From the NCBI GenBank assembly GCA_030625885.1, contig DAOUPZ010000008.1:50228-114227 (forward strand): a stretch of 64,000 nt of DNA, written 5' to 3'. Of this stretch, positions 36,527-44,801 are shown in pieces. This DNA is from Clostridia bacterium (GTDB taxonomy: Bacteria > Bacillota > DAOUPZ01). How positions within the stretch are numbered: position 1 is the first letter of the stretch; the number at the start of each line of letters is the position of its first letter. The notes under the pieces are model-generated. The model ran no database searches, had not been told where the DNA came from, and saw nothing but the letters and a program-made list of their open reading frames with translations. The position numbers and the translations under genes are program-made.

Positions 36527-36768
36527 ATAAGAGATTGAGAAACAGAGTATCAAGAGAACACATTAATATTAAGGATGTGAAGATAAAAGGGAGTAGGGAA
36601 GCGAAGGGTGAGCTAACGTATCCTGGTTGTATAGGTTCAAATTATTATTGCGACGCTGATGGTAATTTGAAAAATATAGCAAAGGTTAGAGATGCGATCG
36701 AGTAAAAAAGTAAGCGAGTAAAAAAGCGCACCCAACTCCTTTTTGTAAATTGAATATGATGTAAGGAG
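36527..36768 (+). other. gap after AOR with possible gene remnant
   Basis: No intact gene is visible. One frame from about 36536 to 36706 encodes a short peptide ending in CDADGNLKNIAKVRDAIE with no good ribosome binding site. It could be the decayed 3' end of a gene. The rest is AT-rich. Confidence 0.3.
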
Positions 36769-36795
36769 CCCGGGAAAATATTTTCCCGGGATTTA
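36769..36795. terminator. palindromic terminator
   Basis: A 22-bp perfect palindrome (36769-36790) of CCCGGGAAAAT and its complement, followed by a T-rich stretch. Confidence 0.7.
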
Positions 36796-36913
36796 TTATG
36801 GTCTAAGGGAATGTTATAAACTGGAATTTGTTTTTCTTAGCATATTATGGCTTGTTTCCTCATAATTATGGAATATAAACGCTATTGGGAATATGTATTC
36901 CAGGAGGATCAGC

Positions 36914-38269
36914 ATGTATTTAAATTTAAATTTAAATATGAATCAAACCCAAAAAATGATCATGACACCCAAACTTCAGCAAGCTATTGCTATTCTGCAA
37001 CTTTCTCGAGAAGAATTATATGCAAAAGTTCAGGAAGAAATGTTAAGTAATCCTTTGGTTGAAGTGGAAGAACAAAGTATGACTGAAGATATGCGTGAGA
37101 GAGAATTAAAAAACTTTGTGACTTCTTTTACTTCATATGGGAATGAAACTTATGCAGTTGAGAAAGAGGTAGAAGAAAAAGAGTCTTCAATTAGAAGGGA
37201 ATATGATTCGTTACATGATTACTTGTTGCACCAATTAAGATGTATGACAATTGATGCTTTTGAACTACAAATTGGGACACGATTAATTTTGAGTATTAAT
37301 GAAAATGGTTATTTACAGGAAGTGGTTGAAGAAGCTGCGCAGCCGATACTTTCCCTTATTCAGAGTTTTGATCCACCTGGCATTGGTGGAAGAAATTTAG
37401 AAGAATGTCTTCTTATTCAATATTGGCGATTAGAAGATCAAGAGGATAAAAAGTGGGCGCCTGTTGTGGTTCCTATTATTAATGAGTATTTAAAAGATAT
37501 TGCTGAACGGAAGTATAAAAAAATCAGTAAAGCATTAAACGTTTCGTTAAAAGATATCGAACAAGCTGCAGGTATTATTAAAAGATTAAATCCAAAACCA
37601 GGAATTGAATTTGCGGGTCATAATAATAAAGTAGAATATATTACGCCTGATTTAATTGTTCGAGAAATTGATGGTGATTTTACTGTTCTTAGCGATCAAA
37701 AAAATTACCCCTGTTTGAAGATTAGTTCTTATTATAAAAAAATACTATTGAAATCAAATGATGCAGATGATCAAGTATGTCAATATATTAGAGAACGGCT
37801 ACAATCAGCTTTATGGTTAGTAAAGAGTATTGAACAGCGACGTTTGACGATTCGCCGTGTTATGGAAAGTATTATCGGTTTTCAAATTGAATTTTTCAGG
37901 AAAGGGCCTAATGCATTATTTCCTCTTACTCAACGTGAAGTAGCTGAAGATATTAAAGTTCATGAATCTACTGTTAGTCGAGCTGTATCTCATAAATATG
38001 TACAAACAGATTGGGGGATATTTGAATTAAAATATTTTTTTCCAGGTGGGTTTGGTACAGATGATGGCGGAGAGATTTCGAGTGAAAGATTGAAGGATTA
38101 CCTTAAAGAAATAATTGCTGGAGAAAATCCGCTTAAACCCTATAGTGATCGAAAAATAGCTGAATTATTATCTGACAAAGGGATAAATATTTCCCGTCGT
38201 ACCATCGCTAAATACAGAGACGAATTAAATATATTATCCTCTAACAAAAGAAAAAGATACTTACTATGA
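36914..38269 (+). CDS. rpoN: RNA polymerase sigma-54 factor, copy 2
   Basis: A 451-aa complete sigma-54. Region I (LNLNMNQTQKMIMTPKLQQAIAILQ), the helix-turn-helix IKVHESTVSRAVSHKYVQTDWGIFELKYFFPG and the RpoN box ISRRTIAKYRDELNI are all intact and closely similar to copy 1, especially over the DNA-reading parts. The regions after region I (about residues 55-110) diverge most. CAGGAGG precedes ATG 36914. Like copy 1, it is followed directly by an AcoR-like activator gene, so the pair rpoN-activator is duplicated around the AOR operon. Confidence 0.95.
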   Translation: MYLNLNLNMNQTQKMIMTPKLQQAIAILQLSREELYAKVQEEMLSNPLVEVEEQSMTEDMRERELKNFVTSFTSYGNETYAVEKEVEEKESSIRREYDSLHDYLLHQLRCMTIDAFELQIGTRLILSINENGYLQEVVEEAAQPILSLIQSFDPPGIGGRNLEECLLIQYWRLEDQEDKKWAPVVVPIINEYLKDIAERKYKKISKALNVSLKDIEQAAGIIKRLNPKPGIEFAGHNNKVEYITPDLIVREIDGDFTVLSDQKNYPCLKISSYYKKILLKSNDADDQVCQYIRERLQSALWLVKSIEQRRLTIRRVMESIIGFQIEFFRKGPNALFPLTQREVAEDIKVHESTVSRAVSHKYVQTDWGIFELKYFFPGGFGTDDGGEISSERLKDYLKEIIAGENPLKPYSDRKIAELLSDKGINISRRTIAKYRDELNILSSNKRKRYLL

Positions 38270-38416
38270 GTATGAAAATATGGGAATTGTTTTTAAATAT
38301 ATATTATATTGTATACATAGTTTGTATTGTTTTAAGACAATGGATGTGGGTATATAAGTATGGGATTAAATATTTGTAATTTCAGCATATAATTGATGCT
38401 AAAAGAGGGGGGCACT

Positions 38417-40453
38417 ATGAAAAAACTTCAAGGTAATATTCCTCAATTAGTCGCTTATGAACAGGCATGGTTGCACTTTATTAATACAGGGGAGGCGGAT
38501 ACAGAAATAATTCGCCCTGTAATTGCAGAATCTTGGAAACGTTGTCGTGCACAGGGGCTTAATCCTTTAACGTGTAAAACATCAATCATATTGTCTGAAG
38601 AAGAGTTGCAAAAAAGGATCAAAACGCGTCAACATTTGGTGCATACAGCGTGGCCATTTATGAAGGTCTTATATGATATTGTAAAAGGCTCAGGATTCCG
38701 CGTGGATTTGATAGATGAGGAAGGTTATATTCTCAAAATATTAGGGGATGATGAAGCACTGGAAATTTGTCATAAAACCAATTCTATTCCAGGAGCCAAG
38801 CGCTCTGAAGAGATAGCAGGTACGAATAGCATGTCTTTATGCCTTATTACCAAAAATCCTATTCAAATAGTAGGGGCTGAGCATTATTTTCATGCATCTC
38901 AAGGATGGACCTGCTCAGCAGCTCCGATTTTTAATGATAAGGGAACTTTGTTAGGTGTTTTAAATATGGGTGGAAGGTATGAATTAGTTCATAAACATAC
39001 ATTAGGAATGGTTGTAGCTACTGCTAAAGCAATTGAGAATAAAATGAAAGTACAACAATCTACTCAACAATTAGCACGTAGAAATAGTCAGTTAAAAACG
39101 ACATTGGAATCCATATCAGATGGATTAATATATATAGATAAAAACAAAAAGATTACTCAAATCAATGTTGTAGCAGAGGAAATCCTTAATCTAAAATCTG
39201 GAGAAATAGTGGGAAAACCGGTTGATGAGATTTTTTCAATTACACCTTCATTGAATAATGTTTTAGAGTCAGGTCAAGGTTATCTTAATCGTGAGCTCAT
39301 TATTAATACCAAGAAAAAGAGTTTTCACTGTGTTGTGAGTGCTAAACGTATTTTGCGTGGTGGGAATGTTGATGGCTTGGTGGTTATTTTAAAACGTTCC
39401 GAAGAAGTACGGAAATTAGTACATAAGATGGTGGGTGCTACTGCACGTTTTACTTTTGATAATATTATTGGTAAAACAGAGAAAATGAAGAAAGTCATTG
39501 AACTGGCATGTTTGGCAGCTGGGACATCTTCGCGGGTGATTATTGAAGGGGCAAGTGGAACAGGTAAAGAAATGTTTGCTCAAGCCATACATAATGAAAG
39601 CTTGCACCAAAATGGACCTTTTATTGCAGTTAATTGCGGTGCGATACCACGGGAATTGATTGAAAGTGAGTTATTTGGTTATGAAGAAGGTACATTTACC
39701 GGTGCTAGGAAAGGTGGTATGCCCGGTAAATTTGAGTTGGCTGAAGGCGGCACATTGTTTTTAGATGAAATAGGCGATATGCCATTGGAAATGCAAGTTA
39801 AGATATTACGTGTCTTGCAGGAAAATCAAGTCATACGAATTGGGGGCCGCAAAGCCATTTCAATCGATGTCAGGGTAATTGCAGCCACGAACAAGAACTT
39901 AGAGGAGGAAATCAAAGAGGGGAATTTTCGAGAAGACTTATATTACCGTTTAAATGTTATCAAATTAACGGTTCCCCCCCTGCGTGAGCGTCGTAATGAT
40001 ATTCCCTTGATTGCACAGTATATTTTGGAGACATTAAGCAAACGTATTGGAAAAGAAGTCAAAGGCATTGATGCAATGGCTTTAGAAGCATTACAACAGT
40101 ATTCATGGCCGGGGAACATTAGGCAATTAGAAAATATTATTGAGCGAGCAATTGTAGTCTCTGCAGGTTCTGCTATTACAGTTCATGATTTACCAGAGAG
40201 TATTTTGGAAAGCAGGAATCAACGTTCTAAAGATGAACATAAAGATGAGTATCAAATGCAAGAAGGGGAGGAGAATGGTTTAGTAATAGAGGGGTCACTA
40301 GAAGATATTGAAAAACAAGCAATTATTAATACGCTTCATGCTGTTGATGGTAATATATCTAAAGCAGCTAAAATATTAAAAATTGGACGAAATACATTCT
40401 ACCGAAAACTTGAGAAATATCAATGTAAGGAATTATTAAGTAAAGAACAATAG
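38417..40453 (+). CDS. AcoR-like sigma-54 activator 2 (GAF-PAS-AAA-Fis)
   Basis: A 678-aa paralogue of the activator at 31598, with long identical blocks (e.g. NTKKKSFHC against NTKNESFHC, and SFRVDL-type GAF segments). GAF, PAS, AAA+ (Walker A GASGTGKE at about residue 378, Walker B LFLDEIGDM) and a Fis-type helix-turn-helix are all present. The sigma-54 contact loop reads GTFTGA, differing from both the consensus GAFTGA and copy 1. A Lys/Glu-rich insert of about 25 residues precedes the DNA-binding domain. ATG 38417 follows AGAGGGGGG. No sigma-54 promoter is visible directly upstream. Confidence 0.94.
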   Translation: MKKLQGNIPQLVAYEQAWLHFINTGEADTEIIRPVIAESWKRCRAQGLNPLTCKTSIILSEEELQKRIKTRQHLVHTAWPFMKVLYDIVKGSGFRVDLIDEEGYILKILGDDEALEICHKTNSIPGAKRSEEIAGTNSMSLCLITKNPIQIVGAEHYFHASQGWTCSAAPIFNDKGTLLGVLNMGGRYELVHKHTLGMVVATAKAIENKMKVQQSTQQLARRNSQLKTTLESISDGLIYIDKNKKITQINVVAEEILNLKSGEIVGKPVDEIFSITPSLNNVLESGQGYLNRELIINTKKKSFHCVVSAKRILRGGNVDGLVVILKRSEEVRKLVHKMVGATARFTFDNIIGKTEKMKKVIELACLAAGTSSRVIIEGASGTGKEMFAQAIHNESLHQNGPFIAVNCGAIPRELIESELFGYEEGTFTGARKGGMPGKFELAEGGTLFLDEIGDMPLEMQVKILRVLQENQVIRIGGRKAISIDVRVIAATNKNLEEEIKEGNFREDLYYRLNVIKLTVPPLRERRNDIPLIAQYILETLSKRIGKEVKGIDAMALEALQQYSWPGNIRQLENIIERAIVVSAGSAITVHDLPESILESRNQRSKDEHKDEYQMQEGEENGLVIEGSLEDIEKQAIINTLHAVDGNISKAAKILKIGRNTFYRKLEKYQCKELLSKEQ

Positions 40454-40473
40454 ATGGTTTTTTACTACTTACC

Positions 40474-40498
40474 AAAAGACAGCGAAGCTGTCTTTTTT
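40474..40498 (+). terminator. terminator after activator 2
   Basis: AAAAGACAGC pairs with GCTGTCTTTT across GAA, with a T-tract. It ends only about 20 bases before the next start codon, so some read-through or a nearby promoter must supply that gene. Confidence 0.75.
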
Positions 40499-40518
40499 AT
40501 TAAATGGAGGGATGATAT

Positions 40519-41916
40519 ATGGATGGGTTAAGTCAACAATATTTTGCGGATTTTGATCTGGTTATTGAAAATGGGACGATCATTGATCCTAAAAGAGAAT
40601 TATATACAATAGCAAATGTAGCTGTAAAAGATCAAAAAATAGCCCTCATAACCCGTGCGGACATCAAAGGGAAGAGAACAATTAACGCTAAAAATAAGAT
40701 TGTTTCGCCAGGATTTATCGATTTTCAATCTCATGTTGATGGGAATTTATATTCAGCCAGAAGTGTGATCAGTCAGGGTGCTACAACAACGATTGGCGGG
40801 AATTCAGGAAACATTAACGATGCCCTAGAACGGATTAAAAGAGAAGGATTTCCAATTAATCAGGGTTTTCTTGTATCTCATTCTTCCACGTTAAGGCCTA
40901 TGGTGGGATTAAGTGACCCATATCGATCTGCCAGCCAATGGCAGATCGATAAAATGGTTAGCCTAGCAGAAGAAATGTTAGATTTTGGAGCACTCGGGAT
41001 CTCATCAGGGTTAGAATTTGTTCCGGGATCTTCTATAGAGGAATTACGGGCACTTGCTAGAGTGGTTGCTAAATATGGAAAGGTGATGCCTGTTCATATT
41101 CGACGTGATGGATGGGATGCTTTTAAAGCATTACATGAAGTGATTCGGCTTTCAGAGGAAACTGGGGTAGCCATTCAACTTTCTCATTTGACTTATATGG
41201 TGGGAATGGGGATGATGGCTGAAGCATTAATTTCTATTGATAAAGCACGTAAAAGAGGCTTAGATGTTATGGGAGATGCAGGGGTATATTCTGCTTTTCC
41301 TACTTTTATCGGCACAGCTATATTTGACGAAGGATGGCAGGAAAAATATGAATGTAGTTATGAAGATTTATTGATTTCGTCTGGTATTCATACCGGAAAA
41401 AGGTGTACCAAAATTTTATTTGATGAGTTGCGGCAATCATCTCCCAATACTTTAATTACTGCCTTTGTAGGTGAAGACAGTGAAATTATTGAAGCATTAA
41501 AAAGGGATTATATGCTTATTTCTACTAATGCCGCAGTGGGTTCTCATCAACCGGGTACAGGTCATCCTCAAGATATCGGTACTTTTCCACGTGTATTGGG
41601 CCGTTATGTAAGGGAACTTAAGGTGTTATCTATAATGGAAGCGATAAAGAAAATGACTTATCTGCCTGCACAGCGGTTTGGGCTTAAGAATAAGGGATGG
41701 CTCGGTGTGGGAGCGGATGCAGACATGGCTGTTTTTGATCCCAAGCTTATCATTGACCAAGCAGATTATTTGGGATATGGGATTCCTGATAAGTCACCAA
41801 AAGGAATAGATTATGTGATTGTGAATGGGGTAGTGGTTGTTGAAAATGGTATAGTGAAAGAAACTGAAATGCCGGGTCATATCATAAAATCTCTTAATAA
41901 GTTATGGATTGGATAA
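40519..41916 (+). CDS. N-acyl-D-amino-acid deacylase-like amidohydrolase with altered active site
   Basis: A 465-aa amidohydrolase-fold protein that aligns with D-aminoacylases over its length (PGFIDFQSH, GALGISSGLEF, GTFPRVLGRYVREL, AQRFGL, GADADMAVFDP). Several key residues differ. The HxH metal motif is QSH (Gln70), the bridging Cys in GNCG is Ser96 (GGNSG), and the catalytic Asp in GSDG-type motifs is Asn337 (STNAAVGSH). His193 and His223 remain. It may act on a different substrate with another metal arrangement or be inactive. GGAGGGATG precedes the ATG. Confidence 0.8.
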   Translation: MDGLSQQYFADFDLVIENGTIIDPKRELYTIANVAVKDQKIALITRADIKGKRTINAKNKIVSPGFIDFQSHVDGNLYSARSVISQGATTTIGGNSGNINDALERIKREGFPINQGFLVSHSSTLRPMVGLSDPYRSASQWQIDKMVSLAEEMLDFGALGISSGLEFVPGSSIEELRALARVVAKYGKVMPVHIRRDGWDAFKALHEVIRLSEETGVAIQLSHLTYMVGMGMMAEALISIDKARKRGLDVMGDAGVYSAFPTFIGTAIFDEGWQEKYECSYEDLLISSGIHTGKRCTKILFDELRQSSPNTLITAFVGEDSEIIEALKRDYMLISTNAAVGSHQPGTGHPQDIGTFPRVLGRYVRELKVLSIMEAIKKMTYLPAQRFGLKNKGWLGVGADADMAVFDPKLIIDQADYLGYGIPDKSPKGIDYVIVNGVVVVENGIVKETEMPGHIIKSLNKLWIG

Positions 41917-41958
41917 AGCAAAAGCAGTATACCAAATGGTATACTGCTTTCTTGCTTT
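41915..41958. terminator. bidirectional terminator
   Basis: A long inverted repeat with a central GCAGTATACCA/TGGTATACTGC lies between the convergent amidohydrolase and nhaC genes. It has A/T flanks on both sides and one mismatch. Confidence 0.8.
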
Positions 41959-41963
41959 AGGAA

Positions 41964-43547
41964 TTAAATTGATTCTTGACTGACATCTGCGTTCGTACTT
42001 TCCACTAATGATTCTATATCATCACCAAAGAATTTATGTGCAACGATCAGTGTAACAACGAATATACCGAACGTAACTAAAAGGGGCACGATTGGGTTTG
42101 ACATAAAACCGGATAATATGAACCCTACGATCGCACAGGAGGCAACCGTAAAAGCGTAAGGAATTTGTGTTTTAACGTGATCCAAATGGTTACAAGCTGC
42201 ACCTGTAGAAGAAAGAATAGTTGTATCAGCCAGTGGTGAACAGTGATCACCAAACACGCCGCCACCCAGTACAGCTGCGATACAAGCTGACATATTGGCA
42301 TCAGTTGCAACAGCTAAAGGAATAGCAATGGGCATCATGATGGCAAATGTTCCCCAGGAAGCACCTGTTGAAAATGCTGTAAAGCAAGCAAGTAAGAAAA
42401 TCAAAACAGGGATGAAAGTGCCTGGAACAGTACTACCAATCAAACTAGCCAGGAAACCACCTGTATCTAAGGATTCACAAACAGCACCAATGGTCCAGGC
42501 CATTGTTAATAAGCAAAGTGCAAAGAACATCGATTTCATACCGACTACCATGGCTTGAATAGAATCCGTGATGGATACAGAACCTCGGATACGGTACAGA
42601 GCGATACCTACAACAACGGCTAGGAAAGTACCATAAATCAGTGAACTTGCGGCATCGGTGTTATTGAATGCTTCGCCTATGGTAATACCGCCATCGAAAT
42701 AACCGCCGGTATAAACCATAAAGAAGAGAGCACCTGAAAACAATAAGATAATCGGTACAACTAAATCGCTAACCTTTCCATTTTCGGCGGAAGTCATATC
42801 TTTAAAATCATCATCTGACGCACCAAGCTGAGAATCATCATAGGTTTTACCTGTTAAAACCGCTCTCTTTTCTGCATGAGCCATGGGGCCAAATTCTAAT
42901 TTGGTGAAGATGACGATACCAACCATAGCAATGGCTACCCAGGCATAGAAGTTATAAGGAACTGATTTCAGGAAAGCCCCAAACGGTTGGTCTGTAATCC
43001 CTGCTGCAGCAAATCCGGCAGCAATTAAAGATACAACATAGGCAACCCAACTAGAGATAGGAGCCAGGATACAAACGGGAGCCGCTGTAGAGTCGAGAAT
43101 ATAAGCGAGCTTTTCCCGGGAGATTTTGAATCGATCAGTAACAGGACGCATGACTGTTCCAATGGTTAAACTGTTGAAATAATCATCGAAGAATACAATG
43201 ATTCCCATAATCCATGTTGCAGCTTGAGCGCCTTTGCGGCTGTTAATTCGACTTGCGACCCATTCCGCAAATGCAACGGATCCACCAGATCTTGTTAGAA
43301 GACCTACCAAACCGCCTAAAAGGACAACAACCAAAATAACTCTAACATTCCATTCTGGATCGCCCAAACTATTGCAAATCATTTCAAATACTTCGATCAT
43401 AGCAGATACAGGATTAAATCCAGTTAAAATGAGTCCCCCTGCAAATACACCTAAGAATAATGACAAAAGTACTTCCTTAGTAATGATTGCCAGCGTAATG
43501 GCAATAATCGGTGGTAAGATTGACAGGAAACCAAAACCTTGTTCCAT
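41964..43547 (-). CDS. NhaC-family Na+/H+ antiporter
   Basis: The only - strand gene. A 527-aa membrane protein with about twelve helices and NhaC/YuiF-type signatures (FFDDYFNSLTIGTVMRPVTDRF, FSTGASWGTFAIMMPIA, GGVFGDHCSPLADTTILSSTGA). Family members exchange Na+ for H+ or transport organic cations or anions such as amino acids. TAAGGAGGG precedes the ATG on the - strand. A sigma-54 promoter on the same strand lies about 245 bases upstream, so it probably belongs to the AOR-linked regulon; a role in substrate uptake is possible. Confidence 0.9.
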   Translation of the reverse strand: MEQGFGFLSILPPIIAITLAIITKEVLLSLFLGVFAGGLILTGFNPVSAMIEVFEMICNSLGDPEWNVRVILVVVLLGGLVGLLTRSGGSVAFAEWVASRINSRKGAQAATWIMGIIVFFDDYFNSLTIGTVMRPVTDRFKISREKLAYILDSTAAPVCILAPISSWVAYVVSLIAAGFAAAGITDQPFGAFLKSVPYNFYAWVAIAMVGIVIFTKLEFGPMAHAEKRAVLTGKTYDDSQLGASDDDFKDMTSAENGKVSDLVVPIILLFSGALFFMVYTGGYFDGGITIGEAFNNTDAASSLIYGTFLAVVVGIALYRIRGSVSITDSIQAMVVGMKSMFFALCLLTMAWTIGAVCESLDTGGFLASLIGSTVPGTFIPVLIFLLACFTAFSTGASWGTFAIMMPIAIPLAVATDANMSACIAAVLGGGVFGDHCSPLADTTILSSTGAACNHLDHVKTQIPYAFTVASCAIVGFILSGFMSNPIVPLLVTFGIFVVTLIVAHKFFGDDIESLVESTNADVSQESI

Positions 43548-43739
43548 ACAAAACCCTCCTTATTTAATTTTTTTTGTGAACCAAAAAGAAACATTTTTTT
43601 GGATTTGGATGGCTTATTTTTGAACAGTTTAAAGATTTAAACAATAATACTCATCCAAATAAAGGATAACACCTCCTTTTTATCTCGTTGCCATTCCCGA
43701 GTAATAGAGATAATCGTGCACTGGGGCAACTTTAAAATG

Positions 43740-43780
43740 TTAATGCATATCATGTTAAACTTAATGCTTATCATGTTAAA
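43740..43780. repeat. 20-bp tandem direct repeat
   Basis: TTAATGCATATCATGTTAAA (43740-43759) and TTAATGCTTATCATGTTAAA (43761-43780) differ at one base, with 21-bp spacing (two helical turns). They lie at or just downstream of the expected nhaC transcription start. This suggests a protein-binding operator. Confidence 0.6.
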
Positions 43781-43789
43781 AATATATAA

Positions 43790-43807
43790 TTGCAACAATG
43801 ATACCAA
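43790..43807 (-). promoter_or_regulatory. sigma-54 promoter of nhaC (- strand)
   Basis: Read on the - strand: TTGGTATCATTGTTGCAA, with GG, exactly ten bases, then GC. Confidence 0.7.
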
Positions 43808-43915
43808 TTTTAAAGATTTATAGAAAAAAATAAAAAAATATTTATATTATTATTATTTATATAAAATGAAAGTGTTTTTTTGAAAAGATTAGATAATAAA
43901 TGAATATTGTAGAGA

Positions 43916-43956
43916 TATAAGACACTATGTATTACAAATGAACAGAGTGTCTTATA
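43916..43956. promoter_or_regulatory. candidate shared enhancer (UAS)
   Basis: TATAAGACACT (43916-43926) and AGTGTCTTATA (43946-43956) are perfect 11-bp inverted arms with a 19-base spacer. It lies about 110 bases upstream of the nhaC promoter and 240 bases upstream of the moaD promoter, within the 787-base divergent gap 43548-44334. No gene was found in the gap. Confidence 0.6.
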
Positions 43957-44195
43957 AGTGAACATCTTGATAAAAGAATAAAACGGCTGTTACAATATAG
44001 AACCTTTTATGTTAATAGATTATTCGCAAATTATAATTTTTTCAGCTAGATGCGGTGGGGATATTCCTATAAACGAGAAGTTTCTTCTATATAATTAGAA
44101 AGAAAAGCTTTAAAAAGCTAAATGAGTCATGGTTTGAAACGAATAAGATTGAAATTTAACAATATTATATTAGAAATAATAATATTAACTACGAA

Positions 44196-44213
44196 TTGGA
44201 ACGCAATTTGCAC
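44196..44213 (+). promoter_or_regulatory. sigma-54 promoter of MoaD-like gene 1
   Basis: TTGGAACGCAATTTGCAC has GG 44198-44199, ten bases, GC 44210-44211. Confidence 0.8.
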
Positions 44214-44334
44214 TTAAAGATGGTTAAAGATCCAAAAGCAATCAAATTATTGAAACAAGTCTCATTGCTGCAAAAAGGGTCAAATATAAAACAAAAGCAG
44301 CTTTTAATTTAAAAAGAAGTAAGGAGGCATAAAA

Positions 44335-44574
44335 ATGGCTGTTCACTTGTTGCTTTATGGCTCACTTAGAAAATATTCAAAGAATAGTGAAACCATAGAA
44401 AACAGTTTATTATATCCATTCAGTCAAGGTATAACGGTTGCGCAGATATTAGATGGGCTAGAAGTTCCGGAGAAAAACGTTTCTTTTATAAGGGTCAATA
44501 AAAATAGATGTAAAATTCATATGACTTTGCGAGATGAAGATTGCATAGAGCTTTTTCCCAGGACCATTGGATGA
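44335..44574 (+). CDS. MoaD/ThiS-like protein 1, single C-terminal Gly
   Basis: A 79-aa beta-grasp protein (HLLLYGSLRKYS at the N-terminus, ITVAQILDGLEVP, DEDCIELFPRTIG at the C-terminus), the pattern of MoaD-type sulfur carriers. Active carriers end in Gly-Gly; this one ends in a single Gly because a TGA follows the first. It might be a non-conjugating paralogue or a partner of gene 2. AAGGAGG precedes the ATG. It has its own sigma-54 promoter and a 120-base leader resembling that of gene 2. Confidence 0.8.
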   Translation: MAVHLLLYGSLRKYSKNSETIENSLLYPFSQGITVAQILDGLEVPEKNVSFIRVNKNRCKIHMTLRDEDCIELFPRTIG

Positions 44575-44650
44575 TCATCAAATGCATAAAACGTTACTTT
44601 TTAAAATGTATCTTCAAAAGATTTTGTAAAAAAGATGATTTCAAATGAGG

Positions 44651-44668
44651 TTGGAACAAAACTTGCAA
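44651..44668 (+). promoter_or_regulatory. sigma-54 promoter of MoaD-like gene 2
   Basis: TTGGAACAAAACTTGCAA has GG 44653-44654, ten bases, GC 44665-44666. Its first six bases (TTGGAA) match those of promoter 1. Confidence 0.78.
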
Positions 44669-44801
44669 TTTAAATTGATAAATAAATAAAACGAGCATAA
44701 AAAATCGTTAACAAATTTTAAGTCTCCTCGATGATGCAAAACGGGTCAAATAAAAATACGTTAGTTATTAAATGAAATAATAAATAAGGGAGGAAATCAT
44801 T

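Noticed and set aside
36536-36706. 57-codon frame ending in CDADGNLKNIAKVRDAIE after the AOR gene
   Set aside because: No convincing start; reported only as a possible remnant, not as a gene.
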